The notes under the pieces were generated by a model that made no database searches, was not told the origin of the DNA, and saw only the letters and a list, made by a program, of their open reading frames with translations. Position numbers and translations under genes: made by a program. Positions 1 through 27,745 of a DNA stretch of 64,000 bases are shown in pieces. The stretch is from Amphiduros pacificus (taxonomy: Eukaryota; Annelida; Polychaeta; Phyllodocida; Hesionidae): NCBI GenBank assembly GCA_949316495.1, contig OX439003.1:47565725-47629724 (forward strand). The letters run 5' to 3'. Positions within the stretch are counted from its first letter, which is position 1. Every line of letters begins with the position of its first letter.

Positions 1-251
1 TTTTCTCAAAATGAGGCTATATTAAGATTATCAGAATGAGGCATTTGATGTTCCAGGTGTCTGCATGTGGCAATTCAATGTCTGCCAGTGTATTTCTTTT
101 TAATCTGATGAATTTAAAAAAAATCTTTTCCTCCTGGAACATAGAGAGATAGCTAAGAATTCCATCCAGTAGTTTCTCAGAAGATCGACTTTGACCGAAT
201 GAATATTCACACAATTTTGCATGTAAGAAAAAAAAGAGAGAAATCAATAAA

Positions 252-283
<32 letters not shown>

Positions 284-930
284 TGTGATTCTTATATTGA
301 AATGATGGGAGCAGACTCTAAACTAAAATTGTTTTGAATTACTACTTGGAAAGGGCATAACGATTGTTGTTGATTCACGCAGCCTTTCGTGCTTCAGGAT
401 TGATGAAATCCGAGAGGATGTTCAAAAACAGTGAAAACTAATCCGTGTTGGAACCCGATATATTGTGTGAACACGATCCAGCCCCAAAAGAACGATTCCA
501 TGGTTAGCGTTTTTGAACATCGATTTGGACCCAAAATTTTGCATCTAGTCAGTTTTATTGACGTTAATTTTGTCATATTGAACATGCTGCTCTTTGTTAT
601 CATGCACTGAAAGGTCAGTGTACCCGTAAACATGTGTCACAAGCAAATTGCACTAAAATAAAGAGAGTGCTCAAATGTGCTAAAGTAAGTGTGCTAAAGT
701 AAATGTGCTAAAGTAAGTGGCTCCAGTCCCATAAGGTAAGGGGCGCCAGTTCCCAAAAGCCGCCTAGCCACAGATCCCCGGGGGGCTTCAGCCCCCAAAG
801 CCACTGCGAGCCCTCAGACAGGAATAGATACTCCTACTATGATTTCATTGATGGGTTTACTGAAATTACTGCACATTAATGCCCCTTCACTCATGAAAGA
901 GTATTTCGTAGGAGATTATAAGTCACATAT
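1..930. other. No gene seen; intergenic AT-rich DNA
   Basis: No exon with convincing codon content or paired splice sites is visible on either strand. The only notable features are a pure G run at 253-281 and a short CT/GC-rich stretch near 720-815. Confidence 0.5.
253..281 (+). repeat. Homopolymer G run (29 G)
   Basis: An uninterrupted run of 29 G is read directly from the sequence. Such a run could form G-quadruplexes. Its exact length may be a sequencing or assembly artefact. Confidence 0.9.
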
Positions 931-1235
931 GTTTGTTTGTTTGGGGTTTTACATCACTTTCAACATTACTTCAGTCATTTCATGATGAGACCTGTTTATA
1001 GCAGATATAGTGCTGCCTCACTGAATTGTCATGTCGCATGTCCTTGACATGACAACCTACCCGGTCACAGTTTTACAAGGACAAATCCCTTCAGACAAAG
1101 GCCTCAGCTCGTATGGGAAATTGTATAATGAATTCAATCTCGGCATGGCCAGGGATCGAACCCACAACCTTTGGATCACCACATAGGAACTGGTGAAAAT
1201 TAGCTGGTGCTCTTACCAGCAACGGCCCGTGGCCT
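931..1235 (-). mobile_element. tRNA-derived SINE, old copy
   Basis: On the minus strand the element starts with a tRNA-like head containing a B-box-like GGTTCGATCCC. A body follows with a GACATGACAATTCAGTGAGG core, and the 3' end is AAAACCCCAAACAAACAAAC. It aligns over its full length with the copies at 1962-2278 and 29398-29711 but has more substitutions, and no clean target duplication is visible, so it looks older. The family name is not recognised. Confidence 0.8.
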
Positions 1236-1715
1236 CATAATTTACGTAGGAACAAGTTGCACAACTCTAATGTAATAACATGCTTTAATACCATTTCTAA
1301 TTTTGTGATGGTGGGCCAAAATAATACATAAACATAGAAATACCCTTGACTTGGTCATGACCTACAAAGGAAATAGGCTGTTAGAAGGTCATATAGTTGA
1401 TGAGTTCTTTTCTGATCACAATCGTCAAAATTGATCTTGACCATCAGAATTCTAAACCACTCACAACAAGTCTATTCTGTTTAGAATTGTAAAGAAGCCC
1501 TTCCTAGGAAGGGATATTAGGTCTGAATTCTCTCAACTTGCTGATCAAACTTGTGTCTCCCTTCAGAAATGGTGGCATAACAATATATTGATGGATAAAG
1601 ATGCTCCTTTTAAAGAAGAAATGATATTCCTAAGGAATCCTACCCACTGGAAGACAGATTCTATCAAAGATGGGGCCCACAAAAGAAGACTTGCAACAAC
1701 AAAAATTATATCTAA

Positions 1716-1776
1716 CTGGTTGGGAACCCCTGGGTCTCAAAGCGAGTGCTCTACCAATTAAGCGATGCCTGCCATT
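1716..1776 (-). other. tRNA-like relic
   Basis: On the minus strand an A-box-like TTAATTGGTAGAGCA is followed by CTTTGAGACCCAGGGG and a weak B-box. The same anticodon-side stretch recurs near 17812-17869, suggesting remains of a second tRNA-derived SINE family. It is not a functional tRNA, because the acceptor stem does not pair. Confidence 0.35.
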
Positions 1777-1961
1777 TAACAACTGAAGAAGTGGCAGGCA
1801 GCTAACAAATCATGTGAGCTTGACCCATTCCCGACATGGCTTCATGACCTCTCAGAAGAGCTTTTGTCCTTTATGACAGCCATCATAAACAAATCACTGG
1901 GTGAGGCATCACAATCTACCCATATGAAAATTACCCTTATAAATCGACCTCTGTTAATTGG

Positions 1962-2278
1962 TTTGTTTGTTTTGGGTTTTACATCACTTTCAACAGAATT
2001 TCAGTCATTTCGTGATGAGACCTACTTATAGCAGATATAGTGCTGCCTCACTGAATTGTCATGTCGCAGGTCCTTGACATGACAACTCACCCGGTCACAG
2101 ATTTACAAGGACAACGGGTTAACCCTTTAGGCACGGGCCTCAGCTCATGTGGGAAATTGTATCATGAGTTCAATCCCGGCACGGCCGGGGTTCGAACCCA
2201 CAACCTTTGGATCACCACAGAGGAACTGGTGCTAATAAGCTGGCGCTCTAACCAACTGCGCCACGGCCCGTGGCCTCT
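1962..2278 (-). mobile_element. tRNA-derived SINE with 12-bp target duplication
   Basis: This is a full-length copy. On the minus strand the head has an A-box (TGGCGCAGTTGG), a B-box (GGTTCGAACCC) and the common core; the tail reads AAAACCCAAAACAAAC. It is flanked by the direct repeat TCTGTTAATTGG at 1950-1961 and 2279-2290, the expected target-site duplication. It lies inside the older LINE fragment. Confidence 0.9.
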
Positions 2279-2480
2279 TCTGTTAATTGGAAAAATATAG
2301 GAAAAATTGGGAAAATATAGACCAGTTTCCAGCTGACCGAATATTAAATCTGAGTGAAAGAGCTGAATGGTAATTTGATCATTGAGGATGCAGCTATATA
2401 TCTGTTTTGATGTCTGCTTTCTTCTAAGCTTTAGATGAAGAGTATGCGGACTCAGACCTGTCATTTTAGCCATGCTGACT

Positions 2481-3981
2481 ATGACAGAAATGTCCCCTTC
2501 ACTACAGAAATCAAACTGATTATATCACAAAACATTTGGGTGGACGCCATTCCTCTTGCAATGCTTCAGGTCCTTTGCCCTTGCAAGAATGTCTGCGACT
2601 CCCTAAGCAACCGGTAGGCAAAATGCTCAGGAGTATTTCTTGCTCCATTTTCATCAGTTTTGGACCGAACATTTTTAGCAAATGTATAAACCAAAGAGTG
2701 ATTTTGTATTCAATTGTGGCAATAAAGTAATTTTATTTTACTTTGAATGAACTGTTATAACTGTACAAGTGATGGTGGAGTCGTTATTTTTGCTACCTTG
2801 ATTGTTCTCGTATAAATACTGAGTAAATATTTTAGATGATCATTTATGAAGCAATTAGGAAATATTCACAAATATTACAAAAAAGCAATGATCAACATAG
2901 ATCTCAGGCCATTGGTCAATGTTTTAGACTTCATTATTCAAATTCAGTTGAACCAAGTGTAATACGTCCAATAATATATTCACAAAATGAGCCTACTATT
3001 AGACCCCTAGATTGGTTATATTAACGATCTTGTTTGAACTGGCAATTGCAACAATCAATTAAAGCAAATCACACGCTTCACAAGAAGATCAGTGGAAATC
3101 TGTCCTTCTTATTAATTAGAATATAGATTAAACAAGATGTGGGTGAGTGCACACAGTGCGCCGGAAGTAGGCAATGGATGTTTCAGTGCTTCTTTATTGA
3201 AGAACATAAAAGAGATCAATAGGAATACAGTATTAGTGTTTAATATATTAAACAACTCCTGTGAATAGATAGATACGTGTATATGGTGAGATAATTTCAG
3301 ATTTGATGGATAGACTTGAGAGATAATGTTAATAATTCTGATGATATGCTGTCTTTTGACGAATGCTTTCGTTATTGCAATTCGGCTTGACCGTGAGTGT
3401 AATGGAATATTCATTTTTATTAATCCATTGTTATTACTTAAACCATATCTAATCAATGTTTAATGTCTTTTTTATCAGCCTATTGTACAGTTGTATAGAT
3501 AAACATACATGCCAACATCACCAATGTAATGGACCTGTTTGCCAAGGAAAGCAACTTGTATTTATTAATCATGTTTATTGTAAGAGAATTAATATTTAAA
3601 AAAGATTGCAATTATTACAATCAACGTGGCATTTCAGTCAGAGTAGGTACCATCATCTTTCACACGAATTTCTGAGGAACGGGGGACAGAAGCAGGAGAT
3701 AATATGTATAATATAATAGACAGAATGCAACATATTGCAAGGCATTGTCCAACGAGACAGAACTGTTGATAACTACTACGTATAAAATCTACATTCATTC
3801 ATTACATCCATGTATTCAGTAGCCCGTTGTGAACATGTACAAACATAAACATATACCAGCACTGCATTTTGTCTTGTGCACTAGTGTGATTCTCTCTCTG
3901 AAAAATGGTAACGGCATTTCTATATCCCACACTTATTGGTGGTGATATAACAGTTCTGTTCATGCAGATAGATATATCTCT
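2481..3981. other. No gene seen
   Basis: The stretch is AT-rich without a recognisable exon. Short open stretches at 2836-3024 and 3112-3456 have no family motif and AT-driven composition. Confidence 0.45.
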
Positions 3982-4045
3982 AATGATAATGATAAATAAA
4001 AATTTATATAGCGCTTATACCCGACCGTGTCTGTTCATAGCGCTA
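3982..4045 (-). mobile_element. 3' end of an L2-type retroelement
   Basis: Read on the minus strand, it has AGCGCTATGAACAGAC, then TCGGGTATAAGCGCTATA, then TAAATTTTTATTTATCATT. This is the same layout as the 3' end of the LINE at 37385-39926 (two AGCGCT boxes around a GACC..GGTC stem, then an ATT-rich tail). It is a severely 5'-truncated insertion or a SINE sharing that tail; no target duplication was identified. Confidence 0.65.
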
Positions 4046-4222
4046 AGATATACTTTTAGCATTTATGAATACGTCAAATTCAAGAGCGAAGTAAAAATTA
4101 AAATTTCCTTCCAAGAGATTTGTTAGCTTTAATAAAATGTGGATTTTTTCATGTAACGCAAATATATTTTATTGTGCAAATACATGCCAAAATAAAATGT
4201 TCTGTTTGTGTGACAATGTCAG

Positions 4223-4304
4223 ATATAAGTCTGTCATCGGGACCCAATGGCACAGTCTCTTTGGAGAGTGACTGGGAATCTACCATTTGCATTATCACAA
4301 TCAG
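4223..4304 (+). CDS. Candidate exon upstream of the unknown gene
   Basis: An AATGTCAG acceptor precedes it and ATCAG|GTATCA follows. It is open in one frame only, with coding-like residues (SSGPNGTVSLESDWEST). It ends with two leftover bases, whereas the next exon (4378-4616) needs one, so the two cannot be joined directly. Either a small exon is missing or this is not part of the same transcript. Confidence 0.3.
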
Positions 4305-4377
4305 GTATCACGATTTGTGTTTTGTGAATATTGATTCCTATTGGGTTTTTTTATCCTAGAATATTTACTAATTTCAG

Positions 4378-9133
<4,756 letters not shown>

Positions 9134-9247
9134 ACCCTAAGTGCTTATTTTAGTATGAAAACTTCTATTTCACTGGAAATAGCTTTGCATTAATAATTTA
9201 TAATTAAATTAATATATATATCTATATATCTATATCTAATTTTATTC

Positions 9248-9253
9248 AATAAA
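9248..9253 (+). terminator. Candidate poly(A) signal AATAAA
   Basis: It lies 115 bases after the stop of the proposed last exon (9056-9133) of the unknown gene. Confidence 0.3.
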
Positions 9254-11348
9254 CACCGGTTCGACCAATTCAATAAAGTGAGGCCATTTGTTGACATTTT
9301 TCAATCTTCCCCAGTTATCATTTCAAGAATGTGTAGAGTTGAAACACTAGGATGGTACAGAAATTGATGTATCATTAAGGACATGTTATTAATATTAATG
9401 CTCCAATAGACATCACAATCTCTTGTTACATAATTATTCCGGTTTTGTTATCTCTTTAATATTTCATTTCGCTGAAGCTTACATTAGACTTCAACAGACG
9501 TCCAACAACAAGTCGGATATGTAGAAAATAAACAGAACACAGTATTACAATTGTATCCAATCATGATTGAAACTTTATTCAATAAACACGTCAATAAGAT
9601 CACTAATATACTATACATATAAATAAATATTTGACATATTTCCAACATAAACAGTTACTGTAGACAATATTCGCTGGTAGCACCTCATGCGACATAACAC
9701 TAATTAATGCATAACTTGGGTAGGTGGCCTCTCTGATGTAGCAATGACGTACTGAATAAATATTGACATTTACCAGACATTACACAGAACAGGAACCTTA
9801 AAAAATACATGAAAAGAATCTATTCTGATGCGATTTACCTCATGCCCTTTGTAGTGTTTATGTTATGATAGAGTTGATAAATGAATGTATATAAGGCTAT
9901 ATAAGGAGAATATCATAAAGGCACATTATCACACACATTATAAGAGTGGCTTGGGAATTTCTGTTTTTTAAGTTTCATCTTGTCTACTTGTAAACATAAA
10001 TTAGTCTTTGGCTGGCCATAGAGCTATCTCTAAATGTCTAAACAGGTCAACATGTGTGCATAATTGCAACCATTTGCGGACTTCAATTCATTACAATAAA
10101 ACAGAAATGTGATGTAAATTGTCAAAGGCTATGTACATATGGAGCTATGCTTACGGTTAAGTTTGAGGCAATAATCATTCATACATATAAAATAAATATA
10201 GAGTATTTTATACATTGTCAATATCATATGTTAATAGAACGCCATTGATATTGTACCAGACCATCCGTAGCTGCCTCAAATGACCCTGTTGTTAGTTACT
10301 TGACCTTTGTTCCATTACGTGTACAATCAAAATGAAAAAGTCACCATTTTTCTTGCTTTTGCATTTAACCCACAAATCCCATCCCTCAAAATGATAGAAC
10401 TTCCGTTTCAAACAGTCAATGGCGTTGTCATCGGTAGTCCTGCGACTTTCGTACTTTTGTTGCTTATTATTTTACGAGGATGGAATGCTGACCCGTGGTT
10501 ACTATGGACGCTTCTTTAGATTGTTTGCTAACTGGTCTCTGAGTGGTCATTATAGGTCTTTAACCCCACCATTGTCTTGACTGTCGTGATTGGCCAGCGT
10601 TCCGGATGTGTGCACAAGTCATAGTGTTATTTTTTAGAATTATATATATAACGGTTCAATATTATTCTTAACATTTCACGAATATAAAGCATGCCTCACA
10701 TGAATAATATATTTGTATACAGTATGATACAACAGTTTTATTTACACATCACATATGCCAAGGTAACCAGATGCATAGAAGGGTGGCGCCCTCTACATTC
10801 TCTTTTTTCGGTTAACATCATTTAGAATCCGAATTCCTGCTTTCAATCATATTTTCTCAAAATTCTGATATCAACACATACAAATGAAATATTAAGATTT
10901 CAAGATTTGTACCCTTTTTCACATGACCAATTACAATATTTTAATATTTTACTTCATAATTAAGATTATAAGAAAATATATGTAAGATATGACACAAGTA
11001 TGCATACAATTCAAGGTTATGCTTATTTTTCTTCCTACATTGGACGATTATTGTGGTAGACACCTGGACAAATGACTGAAGCCTAAGATTAGGTTGAAAT
11101 TGGTAATTTGTAACATCATTCCAAAAATAAACTTTCGATTTTAACCCCCCAAAACGATATTTTCCATCTAAAATATCATGCTCAACCCCATGGTAAACTT
11201 AGATTTAAGCGTATATAAAAATACCAACCCCTAATCCAAATATACATATTATTCAATAATATCCAATCTGTAGAATTCGGCAGACTAAAGTATACAGTGC
11301 CATGAATATGCCTCCTTTTGGTTAAAAAAACGCTGGATAGGCCAAATA
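9254..11348. other. No gene seen
   Basis: The DNA is AT-rich and intergenic, lying between the (+) unknown gene and the 3' end of the (-) tetraspanin gene. The open stretch at 10307-10519 has a hydrophobic segment but no splice or family support. Confidence 0.45.
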
Positions 11349-11357
11349 TATCCCTAA

Positions 11358-11911
11358 GGCTTATTGCATTCGGCACGTTGCGCGTTTGATAAATGGCGCG
11401 TTCAACACAGATTGACTTGTATCAGTGTGACGTCACAGAAGGACAGTGTGTGAAAGGCATCAGTGGCAGGTCCAGGGTTTTACATTTGTTAAAATGGGGT
11501 ACACTACAGTATCTTTTCTGTACAAGTATTTATTATTTTTTTGGCATATTCGTGTTCACAAATATCATACAAAGTCCTATAAGAAGAAGAAATGCCAAAT
11601 GATATAAATTGTGAAATTTGTTAAATTGAACACCCCCTTCAATATCCATTTCTGGACACGCCAATATACAAAAGCTGATTCCCGTCAAATTCAGTGAAGT
11701 GTCATTTTTTAAACTTGAAAATGGTTGGGTTTTATGATTTAAATCCAAGTTTGATGTTATCTAGTATGTACATACAAACATTTCTATTCAAACATTTTGA
11801 TCCCAAAAGCCCCCAAAAATACCAGAACTGACACAACGCGCATAACTGACACAACGCGCATAACTGACACAATGCGCATAAACGCGCACTACGCGCCGAA
11901 TGCAATAAGCC
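11358..11911. mobile_element. MITE with 9-bp target duplication (Mutator-like)
   Basis: Termini GGCTTATTGCATTCGGC are inverted at both ends and the similarity continues through CGT..GCGCGTTT. The flanks TATCCCTAA at 11349-11357 and 11912-11920 are a perfect 9-bp direct repeat. Subterminal repeats on the right, ACTGACACAACGCGCATA, occur three times at 11828-11881. A 9-bp duplication and long TIRs with subterminal repeats are typical of Mutator-like elements. There is no transposase frame, so it is non-autonomous. Confidence 0.8.
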
Positions 11912-12377
11912 TATCCCTAACCATATTTAGACTCCAACTTTGAATTGTAGACAAGTATTGTGATATTCTTAAGGGTAATAACACATCATGACATGTCCCG
12001 ATCTTTGACAGTATGGAATATTTTGAAATCTTTTCAGTGGAAACAATAATCAATGTGCGGTTTTAAAAACTGCTTTAACAAGTTTCATCTGTCATAGTCA
12101 TACTAATACATTGACAAAATCATCAATCATCAATAACAGTATGTAAAAATAGAAGTTTAGCACTCCGTCCCCATTCATGTATCATTTCAAAAATATTTTG
12201 GCTCGGAATTAGTGTACAAAAACATCACCACTACGCTATGATTGTGATGTAACAATCAAAGCTACTTCGGTACGTCATCAGTGCTTTTGGAATATGGAAT
12301 ATGCAACAAGGGAACGTCCTTCATAATTTATATGCGTATTTTGGCCAAATCACGTGTTCTAATGGGTTTTAATCATT

Positions 12378-12383
12378 TTTATT
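12378..12383 (-). terminator. Candidate poly(A) signal for the tetraspanin
   Basis: AATAAA on the minus strand, about 210 bases after the tetraspanin stop codon. Confidence 0.3.
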
Positions 12384-12595
12384 ACATCACGATGTTTGTC
12401 AAATTGTGCCATATACTAGTATTGGGAACAATTACTCGGGTCTATTGAGCGAGAATTACAGCTATGACCCTATTTGTACTTACTTCCATGTTTCTCGCCA
12501 TGAATTATACATATGAACAGTGCTTGAAACATCCCCATAATGTATGCAATATGTATCAAAATGTCTTATGGAGAGTAACAAATAATTCCAGTATT

Positions 12596-23455
<10,860 letters not shown>

Positions 23456-24932
23456 GGTGACGGTCTTTATTTTATGTCAGTGCGGCGTGTCCTTAAATAT
23501 CCTATCTGAAATATACAAACAAGATGTGCTCTTAAATAAAATGCGGTGTATCATTTATCATAACTACTTACATGTAAATATTTGAAAGAAAAAGGAGTTA
23601 TTTCATCGGTTTTAATTTATTCAATTGAAATAGATAACAATATTCCCTTACATATACAAAAAATGTTCCAACAAAATATAATCACATTGATTGGCATTGT
23701 CATGTGGCTTTAAAAATAAAGGTTCAAATTTAGGAAGTTATTTTGATGTGTGCTATTGATGGCGTGTGACACAATATAAACATATTCAACCAAATGTCAA
23801 TCACAATTAGTAAATATGATACACATACTTCCCCTTCCTAGATTATTTCCTTAGTTCAACATATAGACAAAGACTACAATACTTTAAAGAGTAAAACACA
23901 ACATGAAAGTAATATGTGGACAAATAACATTTCAACAGTGATATATTTGCAGTTTATGATATCATGTCAGGCAGTAGTTGTGACACAAAAGATCACCCTC
24001 AGCGAGACAGGGAGTACATTCTTGTAGCATATTCCATTGATCCTGTCTGACTTCTTGTAACCCACTTGGAATGTTCAGCTCTGCTTATCAGCAAACCTTT
24101 GTCCTGTGGTACTTGTTTATTTTATGTAAAATATATTGGGCCAAAATAATAGTTGTTTGTGTCAGACATGCCAGATTTATATTCACTTTCTTTCTACCTG
24201 TTCAGAGTGGTTTTAAGACACTGATGATGATTATATTTCAAAAGTGTCTTCCATTAATTTGCTGCAGTTATGAAATAAAAGTTTCCTGTTTGTGATATCG
24301 AAATCATTCTTTTGTTATATTTAAATCATTCGTTTGTGATATTTAAATAATACTTCTTTGGAAAATATTCTTTTGTTATATTTAAATCATTCTTTTGTGA
24401 TATTTAAATAATACTTTTTTGGATATTTTCTTTCTTACCATTAGTTTTCTTTACAATTTACTATAAGCTTTCTTCACAAATCTCGGCATTTTTATAAATA
24501 AAATATATACATATGTATTCATTGTAGATGTTTGATTCTTAATTGAATGGAATGCATGTTTATGTCACTCTCATAAGTGTATAGTAAAGAACAGTATTAA
24601 ATGAGACAATCCTTCTTATTTGGTGAGACTTCTGAGCATCACTGTTGAGATCTGGATGTATTTATTATTGGTCACACACCTGTCCTAAGTCATATGCAAA
24701 CAAACCCCAGCAGGTGAATCCAGCCTCGCTGCTTGGCAGACATACCACACCTTACCTTAAAATAGCAATGTCTCTATCACAACACTATCTCCTCCATGCT
24801 ATTGACTTTGCCAATAAGAAAATAATATTCCACTCTCTGTCAGACACATATTTAGATCAATACTATCAGTGAAAGTGAGTAAAACCTGTGTAGCTGAATG
24901 TTTATGTTAAATATGAAGAAGTAATGTGGTAC
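23456..24932. other. Intergenic; tandem duplication near 24300-24425
   Basis: Upstream of the tetraspanin ATG no further exon is evident. At 24300-24425 a 62-bp segment (CATTCTTTTGTTATATTTAA ...) is directly repeated. Otherwise nothing is recognised. Confidence 0.45.
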
Positions 24933-25143
24933 CTGTCAGGTGTTGAAGAGCAGGTGAAATCGTCAGCAGTCAGCAGAGGGAGAGCTTCATGTAATGGCAG
25001 CACTGTGATAGTCTCACATGTGACACTGCCACACCGCACACAAACTCTCATGCCAATACCAGATCTTATTGCCAACTGTATGTGTCCTGTGCACTTACTT
25101 CTCACTGATAAGCGTACATGTTCACAATCTTGATCCAATCTAT
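24933..25143 (-). CDS. Candidate exon of an unknown cysteine-containing protein
   Basis: On the minus strand an acceptor (CCATCCTCAG|AT) and donor (CTGACAG|GTACCA) enclose an open frame with coding character: KCTGHIQLAIRSGIGMRV, CVRCGSVTCETITVLPL, DDFTCSSTPD. The block C-x-C-G-S-V-T-C-E-T-I-T resembles C-x-C-D-S-V-M-C-K-E-I-T in the exon at 8643-8814, so it may belong to a diverged relative. No neighbouring exons were identified. Confidence 0.35.
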
Positions 25144-26252
25144 CTGAGGATGGATATCAAATATCAATACGGTTGTCTAAAGTGTCAAGTGGCTATTTTC
25201 ACGTGGTCTATTGTCTGCGGTGGTCGTCATCATATCAGTAAATGCAGCACATGACTATGACAAAATAGAGCACAGCTCCTTCAGTGTCGGGTTCAATAAA
25301 ACCTGACTTATGTCCCTGATTAAACATCAGTCAGCACTACATTTTTGGAAAGGCTTAAAGTTTGTTTAGGGTCAATGGCAATGTTATGATAAATGAAATG
25401 TAAAATTTAGCTTCAACATTTTAGCAAGAACATATTAAGACTGTTAAGATATTTCGCTCCATAAAATATTAGCAGCCCCATCTTTTTCTTTCCAATCAGA
25501 AAGCCATAATCATTAATATATTGGGGACCAGAAAGGATATTCAGTTCCAGTAAATCTCGAACTATTAACTTCTGGCTTTCTTAAACCTGATAAAATAACA
25601 AATATGTGTGTCATGATTTTAATCATTTTCTTCATATTGTGATTCTGCTTATATTCGAAATGTTTGTACCATATCAAAAGCGTTATTTACCTTATATCTA
25701 TCGTATATTTGCCTCGGAGCAGATAACAAATTGGATCACATGAGTATGAAACTATGACAGAACTATATTTAGTCTTAAGGTGACATGACGTATTTCTTTT
25801 ATTCAAGGGTGCATTATTCTTAATATTTTGAAACATATTAAGAATATAATTTAAAATATAAATCTCCCACATTATGATTTTGGTTGGTGATCAGAATCTT
25901 GTTTCTCTAAGTCTGGCTTTCTGTGACAAACGATAATGTGTTAGGCTCTTAAGAGATTTTGATGGAACTTTCGGGCATCTTTGTTTCGATGTTTTCAAAA
26001 TAGTCTGGCTGTCGTAATTGGGTTTTACCATAATACAAAAATTAGAAATGCTTACGACGATCTTGGGGGGAGGGGGGTAAAAGTCAGGTATATTTGCTGA
26101 TGGAAAGAAAACACGTCATGACGTCACGAAATTTTGATTTACTAAGCTAGCGTTTGGGGATAGATCATCACAGAGCTTATGCATGGTTAGATTGATCTGG
26201 TATTACAACTGTGTGATGTTTTTACAAACGATGATTATGACATATTGAACTT
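25144..26252. other. No gene seen
   Basis: Intergenic AT-rich DNA. A short G-rich stretch lies near 26065-26078. No exon is supported. Confidence 0.45.
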
Positions 26253-26860
26253 CTATAATATATCAGGCACCATATTTAACTTCCATTATATATCAGGCAC
26301 CGTATTTAACTTCCATAATATATCAGGCACCGTATTTAACTTCCATAATATATCAGGCACCGTATTTAACTTCCATAATATATCAGGCACCGTATTTAAC
26401 TTCCATTATATATCAGGCACCGTATTTAACTTCCATAATATATTAGGCACCATATTTAACTTTCATAATATATTAGGCACAGTATTTAACTTTCATAATA
26501 TATCAGGCACCGTATTTAACTTCCATGATTTATCAGGCACCGTATTTAACTTCCATGATATATCAGGCACCGTATTTAACTTCCATTATATATCAGGCAC
26601 CGTATTTAACTTCCATAATATATTAGGCACCGTATTTAACTTCCATAATATATTAGGCACCGTATTTAACTTCCATAATATATTAGGCACCATATTTAAC
26701 TTTCATAATATATTAGGCACCGTATTTAACTTTCATAATATATCAGGCACCGTATTTAACTTCCATGATTTATCAGGCACCGTATTTAACTTCCATTATA
26801 TATCAGGCACCATATTTAACGTCCAAAATTTATCAGGCACCATATTCAACTTCTATAATA
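26253..26860. repeat. 30-bp minisatellite
   Basis: About 20 copies of ATATATCAGGCACCGTATTT then AACTTCCATA, with C/T and A/T variants (TTAGG, CATGAT). Ten codons per unit keep one plus-strand frame open for 213 codons; composition and lack of a promoter or splice context argue against a gene. Confidence 0.95.
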
Positions 26861-27357
26861 TTTGCAAAATCGCAATAGACATTTAAGAATTTACAAACAT
26901 ATTTTGGCTTCAATGAGGATACATTATGAAGTACCACATTACTTATGTATGATTATGTACACAATTCCAATATCCATTACATGTACAGCAATAAAATGGT
27001 GATTTTTTAGATAATTGTGGAGATCTATCTCATCAAACATAACCCAGCAGTTTGTAGGAAACTAGTTTATAACATTGTGGTCCAATTCCATTTCATATTA
27101 ATGAATGTAATATTTATGACGTCTGGCAACTAAGGACAGACCTGGCCTTGAATAGACTTATCATGTGAGTTATTTTAAGAGTTGGTGTAAATTAATGCAG
27201 GCAGACAATTATTAATTCAAATGTTTCTCTAATGTAATCAGGGACATTCCATGTGATGTGTTCTTCACAATGTTCAGACAAACGTCACTGCCACCTAGTG
27301 TCAAACAACAGCATTTTCTGGGAGTGAAACCTGACAAGATTGGCAAATGGCATTAGA

Positions 27358-27546
27358 TTTGTTTGTTTGGTGTTTTACATCACTTTCAACATTATTTCAG
27401 GTACGGGCCTCAGTTCATATGGGAAATTGTATCATGAGTTCAATCTCGGCACGGCCAGGGTTCGAACCCACGACCTTTGGATCACCACAGAGGAACTGGT
27501 GCTAATAAGCTGGCACTCTAATCAACTGCGCCATGGCCCGTGGCCC
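27358..27546 (-). mobile_element. Internally deleted SINE with perfect 13-bp target duplication
   Basis: This has the same family head and 3' end as 29398-29711 but lacks about 120 bases of the body (the join is ATTTCAG|GTACGGGCC). It is flanked by AAATGGCATTAGA at 27345-27357 and 27547-27559. Because both ends are intact and duplicated, the deletion may have happened before or after insertion. Confidence 0.9.
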
Positions 27547-27599
27547 AAATGGCATTAGAATATTTTATTTTTTTTAGAATAAATTATAATAAACAAGTA

Positions 27600-27745
27600 A
27601 ATAAACAAATTTCAAGACTATATATTAGATAAGTATAGATTTGATTAGAGTCAAGAAGAATAGATTAGAATGAATTAGAATGAGTAGAATAAATTCAATT
27701 ACAACAGATTAGAATAGAATATTCAAAGATAAGAATATAAGATTA
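27600..27745. repeat. Low-complexity TAGAAT-rich stretch
   Basis: Irregular repeats of TAGAATGAAT/GATTAGAAT/AATAAA follow SINE 27358-27546. It is AT-only and has no coding meaning. Confidence 0.7.

Larger units (their letters stand above)
1342..2480 (+). mobile_element. Degenerate L2-type LINE fragment (endonuclease to RT start)
   Basis: Translated blocks match the intact LINE at 37385-39926 in the same order: TLDLVMTYKG and HIVDEFFSDHN at 1342-1425 (endonuclease C-terminus), HWKTDS...HKRRL near 1650-1690, and NKSCELDPFPTWL with AIINKSL near 1805-1900. The corresponding blocks of the intact element are TLDLLITS, HIVDEKISDHS, HKRRLERKY, KKSCELDPIPTWL and AIINKSI. Reading frames are broken, so this is a fossil. 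A SINE is inserted in it at 1962-2278, and a tRNA-like relic lies near 1716-1776. The right boundary is approximate. Confidence 0.75.

Noticed and set aside
10307-10519. 70-codon frame with hydrophobic segment (FVLLLLIILRGW)
   Set aside because: No splice sites, no conserved motif, and surrounded by AT-rich intergenic DNA; probably chance.
26245-26886. 213-codon plus-strand open frame of repeated FNFHNISGTV
   Set aside because: Again a 30-bp array with a stop-free frame. Unit variation does not favour synonymous changes, and nothing upstream looks like a promoter or signal peptide.
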